64,000 nucleotides of DNA from CAZADA01 sp964636945 (GTDB lineage Bacteria > Pseudomonadota > Alphaproteobacteria > Caulobacterales > Maricaulaceae): NCBI GenBank assembly GCA_964636945.1, contig CAZWVH010000001.1, forward strand, positions 18,689 through 82,688, read 5' to 3'. Made by a program: the position numbers and the translations under genes. The notes under the pieces were generated by a model, which saw only the letters and a list, made by a program, of their open reading frames with translations, had not been told where the DNA came from and made no database searches. Below, piece after piece: positions 28,400 to 37,667 of this stretch (positions within the stretch are counted from its first letter, which is position 1; each line of letters starts with the position of its first letter).

Positions 28400-30808
28400 A
28401 TGGATCATGCGGCGGAAGAAGCTCGTTCATCCTATGGCGCTGGGTCGATCAAAGTTCTTAAAGGACTGGAGGCGGTGCGCAAACGGCCAGGGATGTATAT
28501 CGGCGACACCGACGATGGGTCTGGCCTGCACCACATGGTCTACGAAGTTGTGGACAATGCGATCGATGAAGCGCTGGCCGGGTATTGCTCGAATATCGAA
28601 GTGACCTTGCACGCGGATGGTTCCGCATCAGTGATTGACGATGGTCGGGGCATTCCTGTGGAAATCCACGAGGAAGAAGGCGTATCGGCCGCCCAAGTGA
28701 TCATGACCCAGCTGCATGCTGGCGGTAAATTTGATCAGAACTCCTACAAGGTGTCGGGCGGACTGCACGGCGTGGGCGTGTCGGTGGTTAATGCGCTGTC
28801 CAAGGAGCTCAATCTCACTGTTTGGCGGGATGGCAAGACCTACACCATGACCTTCCGTGACGGAGAGCCGGACGGTGATCTGACCGAAACTGGCGAGGAC
28901 GCGGGCAAGCGCACCGGCACGTGCGTGCGGTTTCTCCCTTCAGAAGACGTGTTCGCCTTCATCGACTTTGATCGCGCCAAGCTGGAGCACAGGCTGCGCG
29001 AATTGGCGTTCTTGAATTCGGGCGTGCGCATTGTGTTGCGCGATGAACGCGAAGCTGAGCCAGTGGAGACTGTACTGGAATATGAGGGCGGCATTTCCGC
29101 GTTCGCCAAGCATCTGGACCGGGCAAAGACACCATTGATTCCCGAGCCAATTCAGATTTCCGGCGTCAAGGACGGCGTCACCGTTGAATGCGCATTGCAA
29201 TGGAATGACAGCTACCACGAGAACGTGTTGTGCTTCACCAACAACATCCCTCAGCGCGATGGCGGCTCACATTTGGCCGGATTTCGCGCTGCGCTGACCC
29301 GTGTGATTTCGCGCTATGCCGACACCAGCGGCATCGCGAAGAAAGAAAAGGTGGATATTAGTGGCGATGACGCGCGCGAGGGTCTGACAGCTGTATTGTC
29401 GGTCAAAGTTCCTGACCCAAAGTTTTCCAGCCAGACCAAGGAAAAGTTGGTGTCCTCCGAGGTTCGTCCCATTGTTGAGAACGTCACCAACGAGGCCTTG
29501 GCGACCTGGTTTGAGGAAAACCCACAACCGGCCAAGTTGATCATGCAAAAGATTGTCGAGGCCGCCCTCACCCGCGAAGCCGTCCGTAAGACACGCGAAT
29601 TGGCGCGACGCAAATCGGCGTTGGATGTGGCGTCCCTTCCCGGAAAACTCGCGGATTGCCAAGAACGCGATCCTGCCAAATGCGAATTGTTTCTGGTGGA
29701 GGGTGATTCGGCCGGCGGCACCGCCAAACAGGGGCGCAATCGCGCCAATCAGGCGATCCTTCCGCTCAGGGGCAAGATCCTGAATGTGGAGCGGGCGCGC
29801 TTCGACAAAATGTTGTCGAGCCAAGAGATTGGGACGCTAATCACGGCCCTTGGCGCCGGGATTGGCCGGGATGACTACAACATTGAAAAGCTGCGCTACC
29901 ACAAGGTGGTGATCATGACGGACGCCGACGTGGACGGCGCGCATATCCGCACCCTGCTGCTCACCTTCTTTTACCGGCAAATGCCCGAGATCATTCAGCG
30001 TGGTCATTTGTACATTGCTCAACCGCCATTGTTTAAAATTTCGCGTGGGAAATCAGAGCGCTATGTAAAAGATCAGGGCGAAATGGAAGCGTATCTGATC
30101 GAAGAAGGCGCGCGCGATTCGGCGCTCACTCTGGGATCGGGCGAAGTCATCGCCGGACCGGACTTGGTGCGCCTAGCTCGAGAAGCCCATAAACTGGAAA
30201 CATTGGTGAAGCGTTTGGCGTCACGCGCGCCTGCGCAAGTGATTTCGCAGGCGGCCATTGCCGGCGCTCTGGGGGCTGAGGCGGGTCTCGACGCGGCGCA
30301 AGTTTTGGCTGCGCGTATGGATCTGCTCGCTCAGGAAGGTGAGGACGGCTGGCAGGCCAGCCTCACTGAAGACGGAGGCATTTTGATCGAACGCGAGGTG
30401 CGCGGTGTTCGCGAGGCAACCATCCTGGACGGCGCGCTCCGCGATAGCCCTGACGCGCGCCGCTTGCATGAGGCGAGTGAAAAACTTGCCGACGTGTATA
30501 ACGGCGTTGCGATACTGACCAAGGGCGAGCGAAGCCATCGTGTATTCGACCCGCTCACCCTGCTTGAAGCCATCGAAGCGGAAGGCGAAAAAGGCGTAAA
30601 AGTCCAGAGGTACAAAGGTCTAGGTGAAATGAACTCAGACCAACTTTGGGAAACCACGCTTGACCCTGATGCGCGAACATTGCTGCAAGTGCACATTGAT
30701 GAAGCCGACGAAGCAGACGATGTCTTTACCAAGCTCATGGGTGATATGGTTGAGCCGCGGCGGGAATTTATTGTCGCTAACGCCCTAGAGGCTGAAGTCG
30801 ACGTTTGA
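28400..30808 (+). CDS. gyrB: DNA gyrase subunit B
   Basis: GyrB is the ATPase and Toprim subunit that with GyrA introduces negative supercoils. The 802-residue product has the GHKL ATPase motifs VVDNAIDEALAG and DDGRGIP, the Toprim EGDSAGGTAKQGRNR, and the C-terminal DNA-binding segment ending QRYKGLGEMNSDQLWETT. Its partner gyrA is at the far end of the window. A cold-shock gene follows. Confidence 0.97.
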   Translation: MDHAAEEARSSYGAGSIKVLKGLEAVRKRPGMYIGDTDDGSGLHHMVYEVVDNAIDEALAGYCSNIEVTLHADGSASVIDDGRGIPVEIHEEEGVSAAQVIMTQLHAGGKFDQNSYKVSGGLHGVGVSVVNALSKELNLTVWRDGKTYTMTFRDGEPDGDLTETGEDAGKRTGTCVRFLPSEDVFAFIDFDRAKLEHRLRELAFLNSGVRIVLRDEREAEPVETVLEYEGGISAFAKHLDRAKTPLIPEPIQISGVKDGVTVECALQWNDSYHENVLCFTNNIPQRDGGSHLAGFRAALTRVISRYADTSGIAKKEKVDISGDDAREGLTAVLSVKVPDPKFSSQTKEKLVSSEVRPIVENVTNEALATWFEENPQPAKLIMQKIVEAALTREAVRKTRELARRKSALDVASLPGKLADCQERDPAKCELFLVEGDSAGGTAKQGRNRANQAILPLRGKILNVERARFDKMLSSQEIGTLITALGAGIGRDDYNIEKLRYHKVVIMTDADVDGAHIRTLLLTFFYRQMPEIIQRGHLYIAQPPLFKISRGKSERYVKDQGEMEAYLIEEGARDSALTLGSGEVIAGPDLVRLAREAHKLETLVKRLASRAPAQVISQAAIAGALGAEAGLDAAQVLAARMDLLAQEGEDGWQASLTEDGGILIEREVRGVREATILDGALRDSPDARRLHEASEKLADVYNGVAILTKGERSHRVFDPLTLLEAIEAEGEKGVKVQRYKGLGEMNSDQLWETTLDPDARTLLQVHIDEADEADDVFTKLMGDMVEPRREFIVANALEAEVDV

Positions 30809-30854
30809 TTGATCGTCCGTCAAGACCAACGGGTTTTGACTTGCCAGGACGGGC

Positions 30855-30881
30855 CCCAACGCGCAAACTCAATGCGTTGGG
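30855..30881. other. Inverted repeat after gyrB
   Basis: Perfect 8-bp arms (CCCAACGC / GCGTTGGG) with an 11-nt loop lie about 47 bp after the gyrB stop. No T-tract follows on either strand, so a terminator role is uncertain. Confidence 0.45.
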
Positions 30882-31028
30882 CGTAGGTCGGCCTGGCGAA
30901 CGTTAAGTTGACGGGTGGTGATTACTCGCACGTTGATGTGCAAGAACTAGCGTCGAACATGACATTCACCGTGGTCGATCCGCGCCGGCGCATATCCGTC
31001 GGACGGTCCGACGGCGAGGAGTTTGGTC

Positions 31029-31244
31029 ATGTCACAATCTGGAACTGTGAAATTCTTCAACAAAGAAAAGGGCTACGGGTTCATCACCCCGGATGACGGC
31101 GCAAATGATGTGTTTGTTCACATCTCGGCCGTCGAACGCTCGGGGCTGCAAGCGCTCAATGATGGGCAACGGGTGAGCTTTGAGACAGAGCCCGATCCCA
31201 AAGGCAAAGGGCCAAAGGCTGTCAATCTGGCCGTGTCGGACTAA
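31029..31244 (+). CDS. Cold shock protein
   Basis: The 71-residue product is a CspA-type single OB-fold RNA/DNA-binding protein. RNP1 is KGYGFI and RNP2 is VFVHIS. The ATG at 31029 has GAGGAG 7 bp upstream. The roughly 150-bp untranslated lead is longer than needed, which is common for csp genes because it can fold in the cold, though I cannot show that here. Confidence 0.95.
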   Translation: MSQSGTVKFFNKEKGYGFITPDDGANDVFVHISAVERSGLQALNDGQRVSFETEPDPKGKGPKAVNLAVSD

Positions 31245-31303
31245 GCACGGCCTTCCGCGATGATTAAGTTAGGCAACGTCGCCACTCGCACGCGGCGGCG
31301 CTG

Positions 31304-31753
31304 TCAATCGTCTGACTCGCCGTCTTCGTCTTCGCGAGACGGGTCATAGGCCGCGTCCGGATCGTATGTTGCGTCTGGATCGTAGGCGGCAACAGGGTCA
31401 AAGACGTCTTCAGGATACTCACCCGCCCTACGTGACCGCACTATATTGGGACTGAACGCGCCTGTCACCGGGTCGATGACGCCGTCAATCGAGGTGTCGT
31501 AACTGGGGACCGAGCTTCGGCTTGGGCGTTCAAAATCTCTGCGCTCCTCCACCCCCTGCATTGGAGCGAGTCGCGCTTCGTCCACCGCAGTGGTCGGCGC
31601 CGGCAGCGGCGCAAGCGGATCAGCGCGTGCTGGCGTGGGCGGCGGCTCGGGCTCCTTTCGCCATGTGGCGGAGCAGCCGATAACGCCCGCGCTCAGCCCG
31701 ATCAATGCGGCCGCGCGCCATTTCTGCGTCGTTTTGTGCAGATGTCGTGTCAT
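31304..31753 (-). CDS. Lipoprotein with C-terminal YDPDA repeats
   Basis: About 149 residues: lipoprotein signal with cleavage before Cys in VIGCSA, then a Pro/Glu-rich stretch with little structure. The C-terminus contains three tandem copies of a YDPDA-type unit before an acidic tail. The protein is likely an outer-membrane or periplasmic lipoprotein; no family recognised. Its start is divergent from the antiporter gene. Confidence 0.75.
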   Translation of the reverse strand: MTRHLHKTTQKWRAAALIGLSAGVIGCSATWRKEPEPPPTPARADPLAPLPAPTTAVDEARLAPMQGVEERRDFERPSRSSVPSYDTSIDGVIDPVTGAFSPNIVRSRRAGEYPEDVFDPVAAYDPDATYDPDAAYDPSREDEDGESDD

Positions 31754-31848
31754 TTCGCCCACTCCCTCGCGGCCAGCCTACTTGCTGTACTCTTTCGCCG
31801 CAATTCCTGTAAGTGATAGAAGTCACTTAGCACAGCGGGACGTCACGT

Positions 31849-33810
31849 ATGATCATCGCCATGGCCATTGATCCCATCAATGAGCTTCACCAACTCCCGC
31901 TCCACAAGATTGCTGCGATCGGCGCTTTCGGCGTCGGCGCCCAATGGCTCGCCTGGCGGCTGAGATTGCCGGCGATCGTCTTGCTGGCGGCCGCAGGTCT
32001 GATGTTGGGTCCGCTGACCGCCATCCTCTTCGGCGATCCGTTTCTCGATCCGGTGAACGACTTTGGCGGGGTCTACCGCCCCATGATCGCCCTGGCGGTG
32101 GCGCTGATCCTGTTTGAAGGCGGCCTGCTATTGGAGTTCCGCGAATTGCGAGACGCCAGGAAGGCCGTTTTGAGGCTGGTGATTTTGGGCGCACCGCTCG
32201 GCTGGCTGTTTGGCGCACTCGCCGCGCGCTACGCAGCCGGATTGCCCTGGCCGCTGGCGTGGATGCTTGGCGGTTTGTTCGTGGTGACCGGGCCCACGGT
32301 GATCTTGCCGCTCTTGCGCCAAGCTCACCTCAAGGCGCGCCCGGCTGCATTGCTGAAATGGGAAGGCATAGTCAACGACCCCGTGGGCGCTTTGCTCGCT
32401 GTGGCGGTGCTCAATGTGATGATCCTCACATCGGAAGGCCAAAGTTGGTTGAGTGCGTTGGGCTTGATGACGTTTGGTTCGATCATTGCGGGAATTTTTG
32501 GCGTTGCGGGCGGATTGGGACTTGCAGCAGCGTTTCGCCGCGGTCTCATTCCCGAATATCTCAAAGCGCCAATTATCCTAGTTTCTGTCATCGTGTGTTT
32601 CGTCGCCTCGGACATGATCGTGCACGAGACCGGATTACTGGCGGTGACCGTGCTTGGGCTGACCATAGCCAACTCCCGCCTGGCCTCGATCGATGATATG
32701 CGCCGGGTCAAGGAAACCATCGCCACCATCTTGGTGTCGGGCGTGTTCATTATGCTCACGGCGACGCTGACGCCTGAAGCCATGGCGTCCCTGGATTGGA
32801 GAGCGCTCGCGTTTGTCGCCGCCATGTTATTTCTGGTTCGTCCCGCAACGATCTGGCTGGCGACCATCAAGTCAGGACTCAAATGGCAAGAGCGCGCGCT
32901 GGTGGGGTGGATTGCCCCACGCGGCGTGGTCGCCGTTGCCGTGGCCGGTTTTTTCGCCGCGGAGATCCTCGCCATCGGGCCTGATCAACTCGGTCTACCT
33001 GCCGATCAAGTCGCACGCCTGGCGCCGCTGACCTTTGCGCTGGTGTTCGCAACAATCCTGGCTCACGGCTTCACAATCGGCCCGCTTGCCCGCCGGCTTG
33101 GCCTGGCGACAGATGGAACCGAAGGGGTGCTGATTGTCGGCGCCAATCCATGGAGCTTGGATCTGGCTAAAGCGTTGCACGGCCGTGATATTCAAGTCAC
33201 GGTTGCCGATACAAACTGGACTCGGCTGCGTCGAGCGCGCCTTGAGGGCCTGAAGACTTATTATGGCGAAATCCTCTCGGAATCCGCCGATCATCGTTTG
33301 GACCATTCCAGCTTCGATTGGTTAATCGCTGCAACGCCCAACGATGCCTATAATGCACTGATTTGCGTCACCTACGCCCCCGAATTGGGACGCCACAGGG
33401 TCTTTCAATTGCCTAGCCCCAGCGAGAATTCGGCGGGAGACCGCGGCATCGCATTCACCAGCCGTGGGCGCACTTTTATCGCCGATAGCCGTACACATGA
33501 AGCCGTGTCGCGCGATTGGTGGCGCGGCTGGCGGTTTGGCTCCACCGCATTGAGTGAGAGTTACACGCTGGACAACTTCATCCAAGACCGGGGCGAGGAC
33601 ATTGATTTAATTGCCGAAATCCGAGAAGGGCGGTTCAGCTTACTCGGCCCGCATATGCGACCAAAAGGCGGGCCTGGCTCTGTCCTAGTCTGGTTTGGCG
33701 AAGGTGCGGGGAATGGCGCAGAAAAGCGCGCTGCGCATCGTGCCGAAGAAGCTCGGGCCGATCCCAACACCACTCGGCCAAAGAAATCCCAAACTGCAAC
33801 GTCCAGTTAA
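31849..33810 (+). CDS. CPA-family cation:proton antiporter with C-terminal nucleotide-binding domain
   Basis: The 653-residue protein has about 12-13 transmembrane helices in the first 420 residues and then a Rossmann-like TrkA-N domain with GVLIVGANPWSLDLAKALHG. It matches monovalent cation antiporters of the NhaP/Kef kind, which exchange Na+ or K+ for H+ to control pH and ion balance. A KWEGIVNDPVGALLAV motif with the conserved ND pair is in the membrane domain. ATG at 31861 is an alternative start. Confidence 0.9.
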   Translation: MIIAMAIDPINELHQLPLHKIAAIGAFGVGAQWLAWRLRLPAIVLLAAAGLMLGPLTAILFGDPFLDPVNDFGGVYRPMIALAVALILFEGGLLLEFRELRDARKAVLRLVILGAPLGWLFGALAARYAAGLPWPLAWMLGGLFVVTGPTVILPLLRQAHLKARPAALLKWEGIVNDPVGALLAVAVLNVMILTSEGQSWLSALGLMTFGSIIAGIFGVAGGLGLAAAFRRGLIPEYLKAPIILVSVIVCFVASDMIVHETGLLAVTVLGLTIANSRLASIDDMRRVKETIATILVSGVFIMLTATLTPEAMASLDWRALAFVAAMLFLVRPATIWLATIKSGLKWQERALVGWIAPRGVVAVAVAGFFAAEILAIGPDQLGLPADQVARLAPLTFALVFATILAHGFTIGPLARRLGLATDGTEGVLIVGANPWSLDLAKALHGRDIQVTVADTNWTRLRRARLEGLKTYYGEILSESADHRLDHSSFDWLIAATPNDAYNALICVTYAPELGRHRVFQLPSPSENSAGDRGIAFTSRGRTFIADSRTHEAVSRDWWRGWRFGSTALSESYTLDNFIQDRGEDIDLIAEIREGRFSLLGPHMRPKGGPGSVLVWFGEGAGNGAEKRAAHRAEEARADPNTTRPKKSQTATSS

Positions 33811-34006
33811 CCAAGGTGGGCAAAGGTTAATGACGGGAGCGGGGCCTGAGACGATAGACGCCGTTTTCAGGTCACGCACCGCGATAGATCATGTGTTGGA
33901 AGCGCGCCCGTTGATTTAAGGTTTAGGCGGTGGGCCCCTAGGAGTCGTCGCCGCGCTCACATCTTTGTGTTGGCGCAAATCCAGAATGGAGCCATCGTTT
34001 CTGGGC

Positions 34007-35863
34007 ATGTCGGATGACAACGGAGAAGTCACACACGAGCCACAGCTTGTCTGGAGCATGCGCCGCATCCGCAGGTTACTCATCATCGCCGCCTATGCAG
34101 CGGCGCTGGGCCTGATCACAGTCATCGCCACCGTCATTCTCACATGGTCACGCGCTCCGAGCGCAGAACACGCACTTGTTTCCCAACAGAAGATCGACAT
34201 CGTTTTCACTGATCGCCACGATCAACGCTTCGCGGTTCGCCGCAATTCTGTGTCCACCACAGTGCAGATTGAACGCCTGCCCGCCTACCTGCTCGATGCA
34301 ATTGTGGCTGCCGTTGATCCCCGTTTCTTCGATCATGGCGGCGTCACGTTTTCGTCCGCGACAAACGCAATCTTTAATCAAGCTCATGCTGATGGTCCGG
34401 CGCTGGGTGATAAGACGGTCAGCCAGGAACTCGCACTCATCTTATTGCCTCAAGATTTGCGTGGATGGAGGCGTTCGCTGCACGAATTGGCGCTGGCGCG
34501 AAAACTCGAAGATCGCTTCACCAAACTAGAAATTCTGGAGTTGTACGCTAACCGAGCCTATTTTGGCGCCGGGGCGTGGGGTGTCGAACAAGCCGCGCAG
34601 ACATATTTCAATAAAGCCGTCGATCAACTCACTCTGGGAGAAGCAGCCTATTTGGCGAGTGTTGCGCGGCGTTATCGTCCCGGCTCGTCCTTTGGCGTTC
34701 TGGTCAATCCCAGCGATCGCGCCGCCCAAGTGCTCAATCACATGCTGAGCCATGGTGACATTACCGAGCCCGCCTGGCGGGCGGCGTCGGGAACGCCCGT
34801 GGAGCTCAGACGCTCGCCAGACCTCGAACTCACCGGCCATTTTGTGGATTGGACTTTGGCGCAACTGGCCCAACTGGATTGGCTGGCCAATGGCCAGATT
34901 GTGGTGCGCACCACATTAGATCTCGACATGCAACACGCTGCCCAGCGCGCGGTCGACCACCACATTCCGCTCTCTCTTGCCGAGCAAGCCAAGGTCAATG
35001 CTGCATTCGCGGCAATTGACGGTCGCGGTGGAATTCGCGCCATGGTTGATCGCTCTTTGTATCTGACAAGCACTGCGAAACCGGCCGTGACACTCCCCCG
35101 TCAGCCAGGTTCGGCCTTCCTGCCCGTGGTCTATGCAGCTGCTCTCCAAGCGGGTGTGGATCCGCAATCCCAATGGATCGATCAGCCGATTGTGGTCGAT
35201 GGATGGGCCCCGAAAAACTCAAGCGATCAATATTATGGGCAGATGAGTTTGGCCGCCGCAATCGTCTATTCCATCAACACTATCGCCGTTCAGGTGAGCG
35301 AAAACATCGGCCGAGACGCCATCCTCGCCATGGCTCAGGCCATGGGCATGCGATCGCCAATGGGCGCGGCGCCCTGGGTGGCCATGGGCGTTTACCCGGT
35401 AACGCCTCTGGAACTGGCAGGCCTATACGCCCCGTTGGCGAATGAGGGATTTGCAGTGACGCCGTATGCAATCGAAAGCATCAGTGATTCACAGGGCAGG
35501 ACTCTTTTTCGCGCCGATTCAGCCACACCGCCTCGAGTCTTGTCGCGAACCATCACCGCTCGGATCAATCATGCGCTTGGCGCCTCATCTGATCGTGCGG
35601 CCGGTCTGGCCCAACCAGACAGCGGTCGCGCGCTCATCGGCCATTGGTCTGGAGGCAAAATTGGCGTCACGCCAGCGCGACGTGACGCCTGGTATGCCGG
35701 TTATACGCCTGGCCTTGTGGGCGTTGCATGGATTGGACTGCGTGACGACGCCGACCAAAATGCGATTTTGGAAACCGGTGCGCCGGTCAGCGTTTGGAAA
35801 ACGTTCATGAGCGAAGCCCTCGATGGCGTCACGCCGCCCACCCCGCTCTTGCCTACGCGGTAA
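34007..35863 (+). CDS. Class A penicillin-binding protein homologue lacking catalytic residues
   Basis: The 618-residue protein (start 34007; 33986 also possible) has one N-terminal membrane anchor (about 21-44), a GT51 transglycosylase-like domain (about 65-245) and a transpeptidase-like domain (about 295-600). The fold-marking region RKLEDRFTKLEILELYANRA is well conserved. Yet the catalytic Glu of the EDxxFxxHxG motif is Val103, the SxxK motif is S369-A-F-L372, and KTG reads K551-I-G. SxN (S422-I-N424) remains. It is therefore predicted inactive in both activities but is full length with no disruption. It might scaffold or regulate a true PBP in the periplasm. Confidence 0.9.
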   Translation: MSDDNGEVTHEPQLVWSMRRIRRLLIIAAYAAALGLITVIATVILTWSRAPSAEHALVSQQKIDIVFTDRHDQRFAVRRNSVSTTVQIERLPAYLLDAIVAAVDPRFFDHGGVTFSSATNAIFNQAHADGPALGDKTVSQELALILLPQDLRGWRRSLHELALARKLEDRFTKLEILELYANRAYFGAGAWGVEQAAQTYFNKAVDQLTLGEAAYLASVARRYRPGSSFGVLVNPSDRAAQVLNHMLSHGDITEPAWRAASGTPVELRRSPDLELTGHFVDWTLAQLAQLDWLANGQIVVRTTLDLDMQHAAQRAVDHHIPLSLAEQAKVNAAFAAIDGRGGIRAMVDRSLYLTSTAKPAVTLPRQPGSAFLPVVYAAALQAGVDPQSQWIDQPIVVDGWAPKNSSDQYYGQMSLAAAIVYSINTIAVQVSENIGRDAILAMAQAMGMRSPMGAAPWVAMGVYPVTPLELAGLYAPLANEGFAVTPYAIESISDSQGRTLFRADSATPPRVLSRTITARINHALGASSDRAAGLAQPDSGRALIGHWSGGKIGVTPARRDAWYAGYTPGLVGVAWIGLRDDADQNAILETGAPVSVWKTFMSEALDGVTPPTPLLPTR

Positions 35864-36038
35864 ATTGGCTTACAACCCCGTGTATTGCCACCCAGTCATA
35901 TCAATGAAAGCTCCAGTTCATCTAAACCGCGATATGATGCGGCATTGACGTGACGTGGACAACGTGCGTGACAAAGAGAAGCCAGGCGCACTGCGCGTCA
36001 CGGCAGACAGAATTGGTTCAAACCAGGGGACAGGATCG

Positions 36039-37655
36039 ATGCGGAAATATCTACTGGCCGCTTCTGCCATTGCGCTCGCAGCGTGTGGCGCGGAAACAAG
36101 CGACGACAGCGCAGACAGCAGCGCAGCAACACAAGAGACATCTAGCGCCACGGCGGCTCCGGCTTCGGGTGACGTTCTCGCGCTATTTGGCCTTCAAGAC
36201 GGCGGCCAAGGCTTGATTAGCTATGAATCGTCATCACAGCGCGGCGACACCACGGTGTTCGAAGGCATCTCCATCAATGCTGGTGAAACGCCGCTGAGCG
36301 CGTCGAGCCTCACGCTGAAGGGCGCTGGACAATCCGGCAATCTCGCCACTTTTGAAAGCATGTCGGTCGATGGTTTGATCATCGTGGCGCCCGACGGGGC
36401 TGGCGAGATCAATGTCGGTTCGTTTGCCATTGAGGAGCCCTCGGACGCATTTGCCAATGTGGTCGCCGGATTTATGTCTGGCCGCTCTCCGGAAGAATTC
36501 ATGGAAGGCTTCGATCCGGGGGCAGTGAACTTTGGTAAAGTGGGCGTTGAAAATGTGGCCGCCCAGTTCGACGGTCCTGACGCCCAAGGCGCCATTGGAA
36601 TTGGCTCGTTTGCATTAAGCGACCTCACGCAGGAAACCCTGGGATCGCTCGCGCTCAATGCTGTTGAATTCGACCTGACAACGCCAGAGGGACCGTTTGT
36701 GGGCACTTTGGGCGAGTTCTCGTTCTCAGGAATCAACCGGCCCATGTTCCGCGAATTGATCGACACAATCACGGCGTCCAACGGCACACCTGAGGACACA
36801 TTCGCCAAAATGTCGCAAACCGCGTTTTTCACAGACATCTATTCCAAGCGGTTGGACGGCTATGCGCTGAAAGATTTGGCGGTGAACGCCGCTGGCCTGA
36901 CCATTGATTTGGACGACTATTCCGGCACGATCACTGAAACCGACACTGGCGTTCGCTACGAGGACAAGATCGATAGCCTCAGCGTCGCCAGCGAGGGCGA
37001 CGGCTCATTGGGTGGTCCGGCTGCCTTGCAATTCGCCATGTTGGGCTACGACTCTTTGGACTTCCAGATGCGTTCGGTGTCCACGACCAACCGGGAAGCC
37101 GACACGGTCTCTCTCGATGAGTTTGTGTTCGAGATGGAAGACGGCTTCACCATGGACATGAATTATACCATGGGCGGTTTTCAGGAATATGTGACCAACG
37201 CCATGGCGTTGCTCGACGCCGATACCCTATTGGAAGGCGAGGATCCGTCTCCAGAGGTGATGACTGAGCTGTATAAGCCTCTCGTGTTCCACGGCTTTTC
37301 CATGGGCTTGAACGACAATGGCTTGGCGGACAAAGCGTGGACACTGGGCGCAGCGCAAAGTGGCCAAGAAGTGGAAAGCCTCAAGGCCGTCGCCGTTGCG
37401 GGCGTGACCAGCTTGGCCTTTATGGCGCCAAGCGAGCAAACTCAGCAATTGGCGGGTCAGTTCATTGAAGCCGCCACGTCATTCATCAATGACGCCGGCA
37501 GCTTCCGCATCACCATTGACCCCAGCGAGCCCGTCCCCGTGGGTCCAGTGATCGAACAATTGTCAGCCGTTCAGGAAACGGGCGAGGATCCCACGCCTGT
37601 GATCGACGAATTGATCGCCGATCTGAACATCACAATCGCCGCTGAAGCCGAGTAG
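36039..37655 (+). CDS. Large acidic lipoprotein of unknown function
   Basis: From the ATG at 36039 after AGGGGACAGG the product is 538 residues with a lipobox LAAC at its signal peptide. After a Ser/Asp/Ala linker, repeated beta-rich segments such as INAGETPLSASSLTLKGAGQ, GEINVGSFAI and FSFSGINRPMF recur, suggesting a beta-structured periplasmic or outer-membrane protein. I recognise no known family. It stands alone between the PBP-like gene and phaZ, which is on the other strand. Confidence 0.75.
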   Translation: MRKYLLAASAIALAACGAETSDDSADSSAATQETSSATAAPASGDVLALFGLQDGGQGLISYESSSQRGDTTVFEGISINAGETPLSASSLTLKGAGQSGNLATFESMSVDGLIIVAPDGAGEINVGSFAIEEPSDAFANVVAGFMSGRSPEEFMEGFDPGAVNFGKVGVENVAAQFDGPDAQGAIGIGSFALSDLTQETLGSLALNAVEFDLTTPEGPFVGTLGEFSFSGINRPMFRELIDTITASNGTPEDTFAKMSQTAFFTDIYSKRLDGYALKDLAVNAAGLTIDLDDYSGTITETDTGVRYEDKIDSLSVASEGDGSLGGPAALQFAMLGYDSLDFQMRSVSTTNREADTVSLDEFVFEMEDGFTMDMNYTMGGFQEYVTNAMALLDADTLLEGEDPSPEVMTELYKPLVFHGFSMGLNDNGLADKAWTLGAAQSGQEVESLKAVAVAGVTSLAFMAPSEQTQQLAGQFIEAATSFINDAGSFRITIDPSEPVPVGPVIEQLSAVQETGEDPTPVIDELIADLNITIAAEAE

Positions 37656-37667
37656 GCCGATCGGCGG

